Positions 10,321-19,159 of a stretch of DNA of 64,000 bases are shown one piece after another. The translations under genes were made by a program, and so were the position numbers. The stretch covers positions 3,614,001 through 3,678,000 of the forward strand of contig JAZGUH010000451.1 in NCBI GenBank assembly GCA_037893225.1. Direction: 5' to 3'. The DNA is from Hippasteria phrygiana (Eukaryota > Echinodermata > Asteroidea > Valvatida > Goniasteridae). The notes beneath the pieces were generated by a model. That model searched no databases, was not told the DNA's origin, and saw nothing but the letters and a program-made list of their open reading frames with translations. Positions within the stretch are counted from its first letter, which is position 1. The number at the start of each line of letters is the position of its first letter.

Positions 10321-10756
10321 GACTATTCTCTATCTACAGCAGTGGAAAAAAACGAGTAACGGTGCTTCTGTAGTAAGTGAATCTGTTGGAACCCAGGTTC
10401 AGTCTAAGCCACCAGAAAATCAGGAAAATCAAGCTAAAACTTCTGTTCAAGGTCAAGGTCAACCCGAAATTGTTAGTGAAAAAGCTGGGATCTCTGTGGG
10501 TAGTCCTCCAAGTACTCAAGAAAGACTATAGTAGAGTAAATTGTACCGGACACAAGAAACATAACTCAAACAATATGTACATTGTACATGTATTATTTAA
10601 CTTTATTTCTTTGTGATGATTACAACTGGTTGTTAACACATTCACATCATATGATTATGTTTTTAAAAAAAAATTAAATCACATAAGAGCCTGTATTGTA
10701 TGAATTCGGAACGGTATTGTACACCACATAACACATGTTTTTAGTACTATCTTTTT
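10321..10756. other. 3' untranslated part of Gypsy element 1
   Basis: Low-complexity coding-like sequence rich in Gln, Pro and Glu codons runs to about 10530, then AT-rich DNA leads to the polypurine tract. No separate gene is supported. Confidence 0.6.
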
Positions 10757-10769
10757 AAGGGGGGAGGAA
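10757..10769 (+). promoter_or_regulatory. Polypurine tract of Gypsy element 1
   Basis: AAGGGGGGAGGAA directly precedes the TG of the 3' LTR; this is the plus-strand primer site. Confidence 0.88.
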
Positions 10770-10914
10770 TGTAGTAAACTGCTTTATATACATGCAATGT
10801 CACGTGATCCACATAGAAAGTACATTGCGCCCTCTATTGATTGTATAGTGATTAACCTAATAAACGAATTACTCTTAACATGGCAGCCATCTTGCAGACC
10901 GCGTGTCCGTGTCC
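10770..10914 (+). repeat. 3' LTR of Gypsy element 1, truncated
   Basis: Matches 6251-6395 closely but stops at GTGTCCGTGT; the last 17 bp of the 5' LTR, including its terminal CA, are missing and array sequence follows directly. No target duplication can therefore be read. Confidence 0.88.
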
Positions 10915-11140
10915 GGAATATTTTCAGGGAACAAGGAGGGAAAGGGAGTGGGAAAGGGGGGTTCCTTAAACGAGGCAGCTGTCGTTTCTAGTGCTTCAAA
11001 AATGGGATTCCTTAAGGGAAGGGGATTCCTTGAGGGATTTACTCAAGGGAAGGAAGGATAAGGGGAGGGAGTTACTTAAGGGAAGGGAGTTACTTAAGGG
11101 AAGGGAGTTACTTAAGGGAAGGGAGTTACTTCAAGGCTCC
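10915..11140. repeat. Right remainder of the 193-bp array plus 20-bp repeats
   Basis: 10915-11000 continues the unit split by the Gypsy insertion, in a partly deleted form. 11055-11135 holds about four copies of an 18-20-bp unit (GGGAGTTACTTAAGGGAA), related to the repeat at 5640-5680. Confidence 0.85.
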
Positions 11141-11649
11141 TTCTAGAATCCGCACAGGCCTAAACTAATAACATTTCATTGACAAAATCCACTTGTCAGG
11201 CTAGGGAATTCAAGTTGGGGAATTTCTACACAAGGGGACAATTTCTGTTAGCGAATTGTTTAGCTGAACATGAACGGAACAATCCCCGAGATCTAATTAA
11301 ACGGTCCAGATTATACCAGAATAACAAAGAGGCTGTGTGTAACGAAGTGCAGTGTTTGTGCTCAGAAAATCGCTGCAGTTGACATACGGCAACTTCGTCG
11401 CAATTAATTAACTCTCCACTACAGAGAATACTGCTCAACACTCACGATAAGTACAAGCGATGCCCACCGTTATCGACTGGATCTCCCCGAGTCGCTCCGT
11501 AAGTAAGTGTAGAACTTGCCAGCGAACCGACACCCAACACACAGCTAGCTCCGCGACCGCCGCTTTTATACTTGCTTCTAAAAATAGCAGAGGCTATGGC
11601 GCGCCAATGCATCAAAACTACGGAGCGCCAATAAGCATTTCGCTACACA
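11141..11649 (-). repeat. Candidate 3' LTR of Gypsy element 2
   Basis: On the minus strand the sequence after a polypurine tract (11663-11650) begins TGTGTAGCG and contains a TATA box (GTATAAAAGCG, 11571-11561) about 80 bp in, as expected for an LTR promoter. The far end cannot be fixed because the partner LTR is not in the window; it may lie near 11180. The match to element 2 rests on position and strand: integrase lies upstream at 15625-16690. Confidence 0.55.
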
Positions 11650-11663
11650 GCCCCCCTCTCAAG
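11650..11663 (-). promoter_or_regulatory. Candidate polypurine tract of Gypsy element 2
   Basis: Minus-strand CTTGAGAGGGGGGC directly before TGTGTAGCG. Confidence 0.6.
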
Positions 11664-11805
11664 TTCAGACCGTCCCGGTCTATTAAACTGATAAAAATCC
11701 AAAACGAAATGAAACTAAGGCTCTCGCCTTATACAATAGAAAACATGTTTTAACTTGATACAAATTTAGGGCACCTTGACTGCAAAGGTAATCCTTAAGG
11801 TATCC

Positions 11806-12758
11806 TTAAAGGAAACATGATTTAGGATTTATATTGCATTATTTCTGCTTAAAACAATAAAGTATTATCTTGACAATGATATTTTGTGTCCAGAGACAAT
11901 TATTTCCCAGATTAAATATGAGAAAACAATTTTTGAAAATGTTTGTCCAAGCTACTCCGCCCCCTGAGTGGGACCCTCGTTAACATAAGTGTGTGGCGTA
12001 GATCGAGGCACATTACCCATTCATCACGGGTATGCATTGTGTGTACATTGTACGGCGAAAATTCTTCGTCCAAAATCTAAGCAAAATATAGTGGTTTTCG
12101 GCCATGCCGACAAGGTGTGTGGCTGCTGGGTGCAGCAAAACAACGACGGGTGGAGTAAGCCTTCATATATTTCCAACTGAAGCGAAATATCGGAGAATTT
12201 GGACGGCGAAAGTGAAGGTGACAAGAGCAAAGAGGTCCGGCCCAGCAGCTTTTCAGCGTTATGTAGCGACCACTTTGAGCCGTCGTGTTTCGATACTGGT
12301 ATTTTCAAATCCTTTTGGATGACCATTAAAAATATGCACAAGTCCACTGCCATCCCAACAAAGTTCCCAGATGTGAGTAAGATAAAGGCGAAAGCAGTTA
12401 AACGGCCCATTCCCCCATGAGCCTTCGCTAAAAGGGAGAAAATCAGGGTAAGTTCGATGTTAGTTGTTATTGTTGCAACTTACGAAATTGCACGTGTAGA
12501 CCTAGTGTGTGTATACGGGCCGGGTCCAGACTACCGAGTCGATCCATGAATTTCGGTGCCTCGGTCTACGTCACGAACAGCGCCCTCAATTTCAGTCTCA
12601 ACAAATTTCAAAAAGGGGGGGTCAATTTTTGAGCGGCAAATAATCACACTAAAACTTCGCTTGAACCAGTTTTTTTTAATTCACATTTAATACATATAAA
12701 TAATTTATTTATGAAATAAAATGTGATCCGGTCAATTTGAGAAGCATGGTTCCTTTAA
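11806..12758 (+). mobile_element. TTAA element A with THAP exon
   Basis: Interior 11810-12754 (945 bp) starts AGGAAACATG and ends CATGGTTCCT, with TTAA at 11806-11809 and 12755-12758. The left half is nearly the reverse complement of the right half of element B (for example CTGCTTAAAACAATAAAGTA near the outer ends), and the inner ends match as well (GAAGCATGGTTCCT). The only coding part is the THAP exon at 12104. It is classed Kolobok-like on TTAA plus THAP; no catalytic domain is visible. Confidence 0.82.
12104..12447 (+). pseudogene. THAP exon in element A, broken
   Basis: The start MPTRCVAAGCSKTT is identical in its first 14 residues to the exon in element B. Near 12244 one base is missing (GTCCGGCCC against GTCCGGTCCC in B), shifting the frame; the continuation SSFSALCSDHF, with the third and fourth zinc ligands, is in the next frame. 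A TGA near 12418 replaces an Arg/Gly pair, but KREKIR and the donor (GT at 12448-12449) remain. The exon is 344 bp against 345 bp in B. THAP would bind DNA; this copy cannot make an intact domain. Confidence 0.85.
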
Positions 12759-12768
12759 GGGCATACAC
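12759..12768. other. 10-bp spacer between elements A and B
   Basis: GGGCATACAC separates the two TTAA sites, so A and B lie tail to tail and form a hairpin-prone inner junction (GAAGCATGGTTCCTTTAAG facing its complement). Confidence 0.8.
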
Positions 12769-13722
12769 TTAAAGGAACCATGCTTCTCAGATTTGCCGGA
12801 TAGCATTTTATTTCTTTCTGGACCCGTTAATGACGCCTGGGTGCGAGACGAGCATCAAAGCATGTCCGCGTGGGTACGCGTACCCGTACGGTATACGTAT
12901 ACGGCAGAGCACGTGTATACTATGTAGGGCCTACACGTACGTATACGTACACCAAGCTGTACACCCTTGTACTGTACGTGTACAAAATGTATCCGCATGT
13001 ACATGTACGTACACACTAGGTCTACACGTGCAATTTCGTACATTGTAAGTTGCAACAACTATACATCGAACTTACCCTGATTTTCTCCCTTTTAGCGACA
13101 GCTCCTCGGGGAATGGGCCGTTTAACTGCTTTCGCCTGTACCTTACCCACATCTGGGAACTTTGTTGGGATGGCAGTGGACTTGAGCATATTTTTAATGG
13201 CTATCCCAAAGGAGTTGAAAATACCAGTATCGAAACACGACTGCTCAAAGTGGTCGTTACATAACGCTGAGAAGCTGCTGGGACCGGACCACTTCGCTCT
13301 TGTCACCTTCACTTTCGCCGTCCAAATTCTCCGATATTTCGCATCAGTTGGAAATAAATGAAGGCTTACTCCATCCTTCGTTGTTTTGCTGCATCCAGCA
13401 GCCACACACCTTGTCGGCATGGCCGAAAAACGCTATATTTTGCTTAGATTTTGGACGAAGAATGTACACTAAATTTACGCGTGATGAATGGTGCTGGCTC
13501 GAGCAGAATATGTAATGTTCCTCGATCTACGTCACTCACTTATGTTAATGAGGGTCCCACTCAGGGGGCGGAGTAGCTTGGACAAACATTTTCAAAAAAT
13601 GTTTTTTCATATTTAATCTGGGAAATAGTTGACTCTGGTAACAAAATATCATTGTCAAGATAATACTTTATTGTTTTAAGCAGGAATAATGCAATGTAAA
13701 TCCTATTTCATGGTTCCTTTAA
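12769..13722 (-). mobile_element. TTAA element B with THAP exon, inverted to A
   Basis: Interior 12773-13718 (946 bp), termini AGGAACCATG and CATGGTTCCT, TTAA at 12769-12772 and 13719-13722. Orientation is opposite to A, so the pair makes a 1.9-kb inverted repeat. The segment 12870-13020 is rich in GTAC/GTATAC palindromes that A lacks. Confidence 0.83.
13076..13420 (-). CDS. THAP domain exon 1, intact (element B)
   Basis: This 345-bp exon (115 codons, phase 0) begins MPTRCVAAGCSKTT. Zinc ligands are C5, C10 and the Cys and His of ALCNDHF near residues 54-57, with the invariant Trp in RRIWTAKV between them. After the THAP fold come AIPTKF (the AVPTIF-type closing motif) and a basic tail ending KREKIR at the donor (GT at 13075-13074). 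A THAP domain binds DNA through zinc; in transposases it recognises the ends. No downstream exon with a catalytic core is visible before the element end at 12773. It might make a short DNA-binding peptide or splice into sequence outside the element; both are inference. Confidence 0.85.
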
Positions 13723-14180
13723 GGCACTCAAAAATACACGCTTTATACAAAGAAAATAAACAATATGGTGTTACTAAAAAGTAAATCTTAAGTTTAAGCT
13801 TCGTATCCTGAGGATAAATCTTTCCTCTTTTCTCTCCTTAAGACTCCACATTTATGTGACAAGTATCTTTTCATAAAATAGATGTAAAACGTTTATACAA
13901 TGCAAATTTTCTCTTTCTTCTGTATAAGGATGTTATCTGCCAAAGTCACATTAGTTACTTATGCACTGCTAGAATACAATGGGTTCCTTAACGCAGTTTG
14001 CCCTTGGTACACTTTAATGCACTTCTAGGTTCACACAAATAGATACAATTCTTTTCTCACAAATATAATGTTAACTTCCTTAAGTTACACCGTGAAAAGT
14101 AACACAAATAAGCAAGGTATACAGTTTGATTAAATATCTTTATAGTAAACGACTTAAGTCACTGAGCATAAGGGCAACCT
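13723..14180. other. Unassigned AT-rich stretch
   Basis: No gene or repeat recognised; from its position it probably belongs to the 3' non-coding part of Gypsy element 2. Confidence 0.45.
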
Positions 14181-14447
14181 TTATTCTAAAATGAAACCGG
14201 CTTCGAAGGTAACATCGTAGATCCTCTCAGTTACGTCTTCTGAGATCTTGACCCCACCGTGGAAGATGCTGCGTGTCGAGATTTCTCGGAGACGTTTCAC
14301 CCTACCGATCATCATCTTCTCGAAGTCAGCCGAAGAGGCGGGTTTTGCAGTTTTGGTGCCGGCATTACCTTCGACTTTATAATACCCTCGCAGATGCTGG
14401 ATTGGGATCCGGTGTACACTGCCTGGCTGCCAACTCGCGTCCAACAC
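14181..14447 (-). CDS. Unrecognised ORF, possibly of Gypsy element 2
   Basis: An 88-codon frame whose mid part (RVKRLREISTRSIFHGG, then a GGV-K-I strand and IYDVTFEAGF) looks like real protein: charged helix followed by alternating hydrophobics. It lies on the same strand as the integrase and zinc-finger ORFs and before the putative polypurine tract. The start is uncertain, and upstream codons may be missing because a LINE tail interrupts at about 14740-15053. No family recognised. Confidence 0.3.
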   Translation of the reverse strand: MLDASWQPGSVHRIPIQHLRGYYKVEGNAGTKTAKPASSADFEKMMIGRVKRLREISTRSIFHGGVKISEDVTERIYDVTFEAGFILE

Positions 14448-14739
14448 GCTCGCTACTACTGAGCACTCTGAGCCCGCTCCCCTTCAATACTCAAGTCTGA
14501 CAGACTTGAATTACTTTGCCTCAATTTTGGTAATGCTCTGTTAAATTCCCAGGTTTACAGAAGTTGGCTCCCCACATCTAGAAATAATAACCTAAGGAAT
14601 TCCAATAAGCTCACTAGTATTAGATGCAGAACTAATCGCTATAAATGCAGTCCTATCCCATTTCTAACTTCAATTTTAAATAACCAGTAGCGTTCTATTT
14701 AATGACGTGCTTATCAATTACCAATGGTGTCTTTTTACA

Positions 14740-15053
14740 TGTGTTCTTTAGTCATGATGTATGTATATATGTATGTATGTTTTTCTAGTTCAAGCGGAGG
14801 GGGGGGGGGGGGGGGGGGCGGTGTTGTGTGGGGGTGCGCACTTTCCCCTTAGTGTGCACTTTTGCACGGCACCGTTTCCCCTTTCCGTTCGGATTGGAGG
14901 AATGTATATGCATGTATATTTTTTATTGTTGTGTGCTGTGTTTAATTTGTTTTGATCTTAACATGTTTTTTTGGAAAAAGAAATGTAATTCAGCCTTTGG
15001 CTGCAAGGTTTCTTTTAAAATAAACCATTAATAATAATAATAATAATATTTGA
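14740..15053 (+). mobile_element. 3' tail of a LINE-like retroelement
   Basis: The sequence ends TTTAAAATAAACCATT followed by a (TAA)n run (15028-15050) after a short foldback (CAGCCTTTGGCTG), the usual look of a 5'-truncated LINE 3' end. It carries a 19-base G run near 14801-14818. The 5' limit is not defined. Confidence 0.5.
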
Positions 15054-15536
15054 AGGTGTCTGGTTCTCTGGCGTCTTTTGTGGCGTGTTCCGGTACTTTT
15101 TGGGTTCCTGATCTTCCCGCTGCTCCAGCGAAAATCGCTTGCACCCAGCCCGTGGTACCCGAGGTGATGTCCTTGAGAGCTGTCCAGGGGGTTTTGTTTC
15201 CGTGTGCGGGACCTCCCTACCCCGAGTTGACCTCCGTGCCTTCCTTGGATCCTCCCTATCCAGCCTGTGGCGCCTTTCTGCCATGGTCTTCGCTGGAATA
15301 TCTGCTACCTCATCAATGGCAGAAGGATGGTGCTCTCGGTAGTGGACTCTCAAGTTATCTTTACGAGTGTAGTGTCGATCGCATAAATTGCAAAAATACA
15401 TCACCTTTGTTCCATGGGTCTGCAGGTGTTTCTCGAGGCTCTTTTTATATAAAAAGGACTCTCCACAGACGTTACATTGGAGGACTTTGACCTCGTCCCA
15501 GTCTTTTGGCTTGATGAAGTCGTCCTGCTTGTCCAT
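15015..15536 (-). CDS. Two-finger C2H2 zinc-finger ORF downstream of integrase
   Basis: The ORF has two standard fingers, C21-x2-C24-x12-H37-x3-H41 and C49-x2-C52-x12-H65-x3-H69, then a basic, Arg/Pro/Ser-rich tail. Its last residues are translated from the (TAA)n repeat, so the natural C-terminus was probably lost to the LINE-tail insertion. C2H2 fingers usually bind nucleic acid. It starts 89 bp after the integrase stop on the same strand, and a pyrimidine run plus CTACCAG/A just before the start (about 15547) resembles a splice acceptor, suggesting a spliced third ORF of the retroelement. It could instead be a separate host exon; the position between pol and the LTR favours the element. 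Confidence 0.7.
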   Translation of the reverse strand: MDKQDDFIKPKDWDEVKVLQCNVCGESFLYKKSLEKHLQTHGTKVMYFCNLCDRHYTRKDNLRVHYREHHPSAIDEVADIPAKTMAERRHRLDREDPRKARRSTRGREVPHTETKPPGQLSRTSPRVPRAGCKRFSLEQREDQEPKKYRNTPQKTPENQTPSNIIIIIINGLF

Positions 15537-15624
15537 CTCCAGGGTTCTGGTAGATCAAGTGAAACAAAAAAAGGTATCACAGTCAACACAATAAAACAGT
15601 GCGTGCGCCGTTCTACACCCTGCT

Positions 15625-16690
15625 TTACTCAAGGTATCGTTTGGGGCACCTACGTTCCCTTCTTGGATTCCGCCTTCCCACCGAATCTATCCCCGTGGGG
15701 AGCACATTAAACCCTCTTTCCATCGCCTGCATATTATTTCCTGATCTTCTTGAGTGCCTTATGCCTTCTCCTTTAGGCTGATTTTGTGATATAGTCTGTC
15801 CAGCCCCTGTAGGCTTGTCCTGCGACTCGGTCCCTTCAGGCTCGTCCTGCAACTCGGCCCCTCTAGACCTGTCCAGCGACTCAACCCCTTCAGGTTCGTC
15901 CAGCGACTTAGCCCCTTCAGGCTCGTCCTGCGACTCGGCCCGTTTAGACCTGTCCAGCGACTTAGCCCCTTCAGGCTGTGCACGTCTCCATGGTTCCAAT
16001 GGTTTTCCTTCGTATGGCTTTATTCTATCGCAGTGAATGACTTCAGTTTTTCCTCCCCGTCGCTTTTGAATCCGAAATGTTACGTCTTGAATTAGATATG
16101 GGCCTTCCCACCGACACTGTAATTTGGGTGAGATTCCCTTCTTCTTCGCAGGGTGGTATTTCCAGACAAACTGGCCCGGAAGGTAAGCCTCATTGGATGT
16201 CCCCCTGTTGTAATTCAGCTTCTGTCTCCTAGCGCTTTTCTCGAGCTGTCTTCGGGCTCTATCATGTGATGTTTGTATCCTCCGTCTCATTTACATCGCA
16301 TAATCAAGGTTTGCTTTACTACTATCCTCCTCAAGTGAAGGTTGTTCCGTAGTAAGATCTATTGGCAACTGTATCTCCCTGGCAAACATCATCATGTTTG
16401 GGCTTTCTCCAGTTGACTCTTGGGGGGGGGGGGGGGGGGGGTAGTCCTATAAGCCATGGTGGCAAAATGCAGTCCCGGTCCCAGTCTTGAGAGTCTCCAA
16501 TTGCCTTCATCTGTGTGGCGACAATGTTGACCAATTGTGCGGTTAAAACGTTCCACTAATCCGTCAGATTTCGGGTTATAAGGTGTTGTCCGAGTCTTAT
16601 CGATGCCCAAGATCTCACATACCTTAGCGATAAGCCTAGATTCGGATAGGTGTTTTCTACCAAGGCTTTTAGAACAAGTGACAAAAAGAA
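15625..16690 (-). pseudogene. pol: Ty3/Gypsy integrase C-terminal half (element 2)
   Basis: From 16680 leftwards the frame reads ESRLIAKVCEILGIDKTRTT, PYNPKSDGLVERFNRTI with the catalytic Glu of DD35E, then AYRTT broken by a 19-base G run (16422-16441). A 221-codon frame (16290-15625) continues with the integrase tail (YLPGQFVWKYHPAKKKG, LQCRWEGPYLI, VIHCDRIKPYEG) and a long series of 8-16-residue repeats rich in Glu, Pro, Ser and Asp (EPEGAKSLD types). Everything upstream of the second catalytic Asp is missing, so the element is truncated at about 16690. Confidence 0.9.
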
Positions 16691-17149
16691 ATACATGTAA
16701 TTCTAAAGTCCTGAGACTTGAACGCTCTATTTGGACTAAGAATATTAATGGTTACTCCGGTACAGGTGTTCTGGGTAGTCAAGGGTCCCCGGGTCGCTCC
16801 ACAGGTTGAGGCAACACTACTGGTACTCAGCGTTGCTGTCACTTTCACGCATCAGATCCCGTTTACCACCGCCGATTGTATCGGCGAGAGAACTGAGGGC
16901 GGAACCGACAATTTTTTTTCCGGCCTTTTTAATGAAGTCAAAAACTCGTCCTCGTTCCTCAAGCTACGAGAGGAGAAATAGAAACAGAAAAAAAGGGGGA
17001 AATATCAGCGTGGTATTGTACATAACCTATCACTAAAGTAATTATGGCTATCCAATTCAACTTGTTTCTTTGCACATTACTAGGTGTTATCAGTGTCTAG
17101 AAAATCCTTCCACTTGCAAGATGGCGGTATTTTTATGTGGTAATACTAA
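16691..17149. other. Unassigned stretch
   Basis: Open frames of 76-87 codons exist on the plus strand but show no motif. No repeat boundary seen. Confidence 0.45.
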
Positions 17150-17885
17150 ACACCTCACAAAAAGTATCGAAACACTTGAATCAGACCCCATAAAAATGAA
17201 TGGTCCCTTTGAATTCCCAGTTTTGTCCCGAGCATTTTGACACTTTAATTGTTATGATACGACATCAATTGCCGGAGTTGTTTGAATGTTTACACGTCGA
17301 ATTTTTAAAATGACAATTAATGTGGACCGCGTCACACGAATGCATAAAACAGCCGATACAAACAAGAAAACGACACAATAAAGTAACGACAAAAGATTTG
17401 TTTAAATTCTGAACTTCATGTTTTTTCCTACTTCTTGGGAGAGCATCTACATTTTCAACAGCTTGATGTTGATTTCGCCATCTCAACACGGATGCTGGGC
17501 TTACTCCGACCAGTCGGGCCGTCCGGTGCCATGCAAAAAAATTTGAAACTTTTGACAGTAAGCCTAGCTTTCCAATAATTTCTTGCTCTGAATCTTCCTT
17601 TCAGTCTCCTCTGACTTCTCTTTCTTGGTGTCATTGTTCTTGATGATCGATTGATCGAAGAATATAGGCAGTTATCAGCTGAATAGGTTTAACTGTAATT
17701 TTGAAATTCGACCTTTGATTATTCAAATGATCATTACTTTGGTAATTGATGTCAGATCATAACAAGTGAGATGTCAAAATGCTCGGGACAAAACTGGGAA
17801 TTAAAAGGGACCATTCATTTATATTACGCAGCTGTAATTTTCAAATGATGGGGTGTGATTCAAGTGTTTCGATAAAAATTGCCAG
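17150..17885 (-). mobile_element. Decayed Tc1/mariner-like TIR element
   Basis: Long inverted repeats: TATCGAAACACTTGAATCA at 17165 returns inverted at about 17858-17876, and AATTCCCAGTTTTGTCCCGA at 17212 returns inverted at 17782-17801. The right repeat has an extra 28 bp or so. Between them the minus strand encodes a helix-turn-helix fragment. Exact ends and TA duplication are not resolved. Confidence 0.7.
17400..17545 (-). pseudogene. Transposase helix-turn-helix fragment
   Basis: Reads ARLVGVSPASVLRWRNQHQ followed by ALPRSRKKHE, the second helix, recognition helix and basic linker of Tc1/mariner-type transposases (compare the general pattern of a GVS-x-S-V-x-RW helix and a P-R-S-G-R linker). 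No DDE part follows; the rest of the element is non-coding. Confidence 0.6.
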
Positions 17886-18400
17886 AAAATGGATTTTGGG
17901 TTTTCACGAAGAGACAATTGACACTCTGTGGGGCAAAACGGGCCATTTCTCGCTTCTGAGTTTTCACGAACAGACAAATGTATTAATCAATTAATAACTC
18001 TGTAATTAATTGACTTATCGCTTAGCTGCCAATTACTTGTGAAAGACCGAGAACTGAACTTTAACATAGTGTCAACACTGAATCAACATGTGGTATGAAC
18101 GCAGGTAATATCTTCAATTTAAAAAGTGAGCAGCGTAAAACCTGATTTTCTTGTAACTTTAGTTTAGTGCGGAGAGGCAAAATTCGTCTGTTCGTGAAAA
18201 CTGTGACGACATGCTTCAATTCAGATACCGCATGACGTTACTTTAACACGGGGTTTTTGCAATGTACGCCGGGAAGTGCAACCCCCATTTGAGGTCTAAA
18301 TGGGTACATTTGAATTTGTTTAGACTGGTTTGACAACAACTGTATAACTTTCACCCTTTAAAATTAGTTTCATTGACCACTAGAAAATGAAAGGGCCGCA
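17886..18400. other. Possible intron of the minus-strand host gene; no exon seen
   Basis: Follows the donor of the signal-peptide exon on the minus strand. I see no acceptor plus open frame that I would trust. Confidence 0.4.
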
Positions 18401-18408
18401 GTTCTTAC

Positions 18409-18504
18409 CTCGTCCATGTCACTCTGCTCAGTGTCTGCTGCGCTGACAACCACCAAAGCGAAAATTGACAGGACAACCAGTCGGAGAAGTGGTGAGGCAC
18501 CCAT
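18409..18504 (-). CDS. First coding exon of a secreted or membrane protein
   Basis: The ATG at 18504 is in a good Kozak context (GAAAATGG) and gives a 32-codon exon: MGASPLLRLVVLSIFALVVV is a classic signal peptide with a probable cleavage after SA, followed by an acidic stretch (ADTEQSDMDE). The exon ends in phase 0 at a near-perfect donor (GACGAG/GTAAGAAC, GT at 18408-18407). An upstream in-frame ATG at 18633 would add 43 residues but destroy the signal-peptide start, so I chose 18504. Later exons would lie to the left and are not recognised. The product is unknown. This is the only host-like gene part in the window. Confidence 0.6.
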
Positions 18505-18760
18505 TTTCGGAAGCGAAACTCTTGATACAACGTGACTCAGTTGGCAGTCGATAATAGCTAGCTCAAATGGGCCACTTTTGGGTATTCTTCCTATGGGTCG
18601 GCAGCCTGTTTGTGATGCGATCATTGGCAGCACCGGATCTTTTAACTGTGAGCGCCGATGTAGTGAATAACTTTGGTTTGAGAGCCGCCTTTTCCAATTG
18701 GCTATGCTCTGCGACGTCAGTCCTACGTCAGTGAGCCAATTTGATCAACTTTGCCTGAAC
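18505..18760 (-). promoter_or_regulatory. Putative promoter with CCAAT boxes and CRE half-sites
   Basis: Read on the minus strand upstream of the exon: ATTGG at 18740-18736, TGACGTAG at 18730-18723, TGACGTCGC at 18719-18711 and CCAATTGG at 18701-18694. CCAAT boxes are bound by NF-Y and TGACGT by CREB/ATF factors. No clear TATA box. Transcription start not determined. Confidence 0.5.
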
Positions 18761-19139
18761 GCAGGCGAGTGCAACCAACATTGTGCTGGTCACCGACACC
18801 AACGTTTGTCGAATTAAACCGCGACAAGTGAAGATGAGACCAGTGACACAGCAGTTCAACAAGTTATGGTCCGCACTTGGATGTCATTGCATAAGGTGCG
18901 TCACGAATCAACCACTGGTTAAATCCAATGTTCCCCTTCTTAACTTGTCCAATGCCGCTGGGAATTGTAGCTATGTGACAACGGCAATATATAATAACTA
19001 GACGGACGGTGTTTGTGGACAAACACAGGGCTGTTTCGTTTTTTTTTTTTTTTAGTTTGGATGTGAAATGTGAATACAATAATTAAACTTCGTCAAACAA
19101 TCGCGCTCCTGCCAGTTTTCTTTGTTAGACTTTGAAAAT
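18761..19139. other. Unassigned stretch before the satellite
   Basis: A 72-codon plus-strand frame (18783-19001) lacks recognisable features. A T run lies near 19040. Confidence 0.45.
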
Positions 19140-19159
19140 GATTAAAGTTGTTTGTAATA

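Larger units (their letters stand above)
6251..10914 (+). mobile_element. Decayed Ty3/Gypsy LTR retrotransposon (Mag-like)
   Basis: Short LTRs (6251-6412; 10770-10914) bracket a primer-binding site, gag with two zinc knuckles, aspartic protease, reverse transcriptase, RNase H and integrase, then a polypurine tract. The domain order, small LTRs, Mag-type paired knuckles and the serine tRNA primer suggest the Mag group. The coding region carries many stops and frameshifts, so it is dead. It sits inside the 193-bp array: the left flank ends at GGGATCCTTGAG and the right flank continues with GGAATATTTTCAGGG, adjacent positions of the array unit. Confidence 0.93.
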
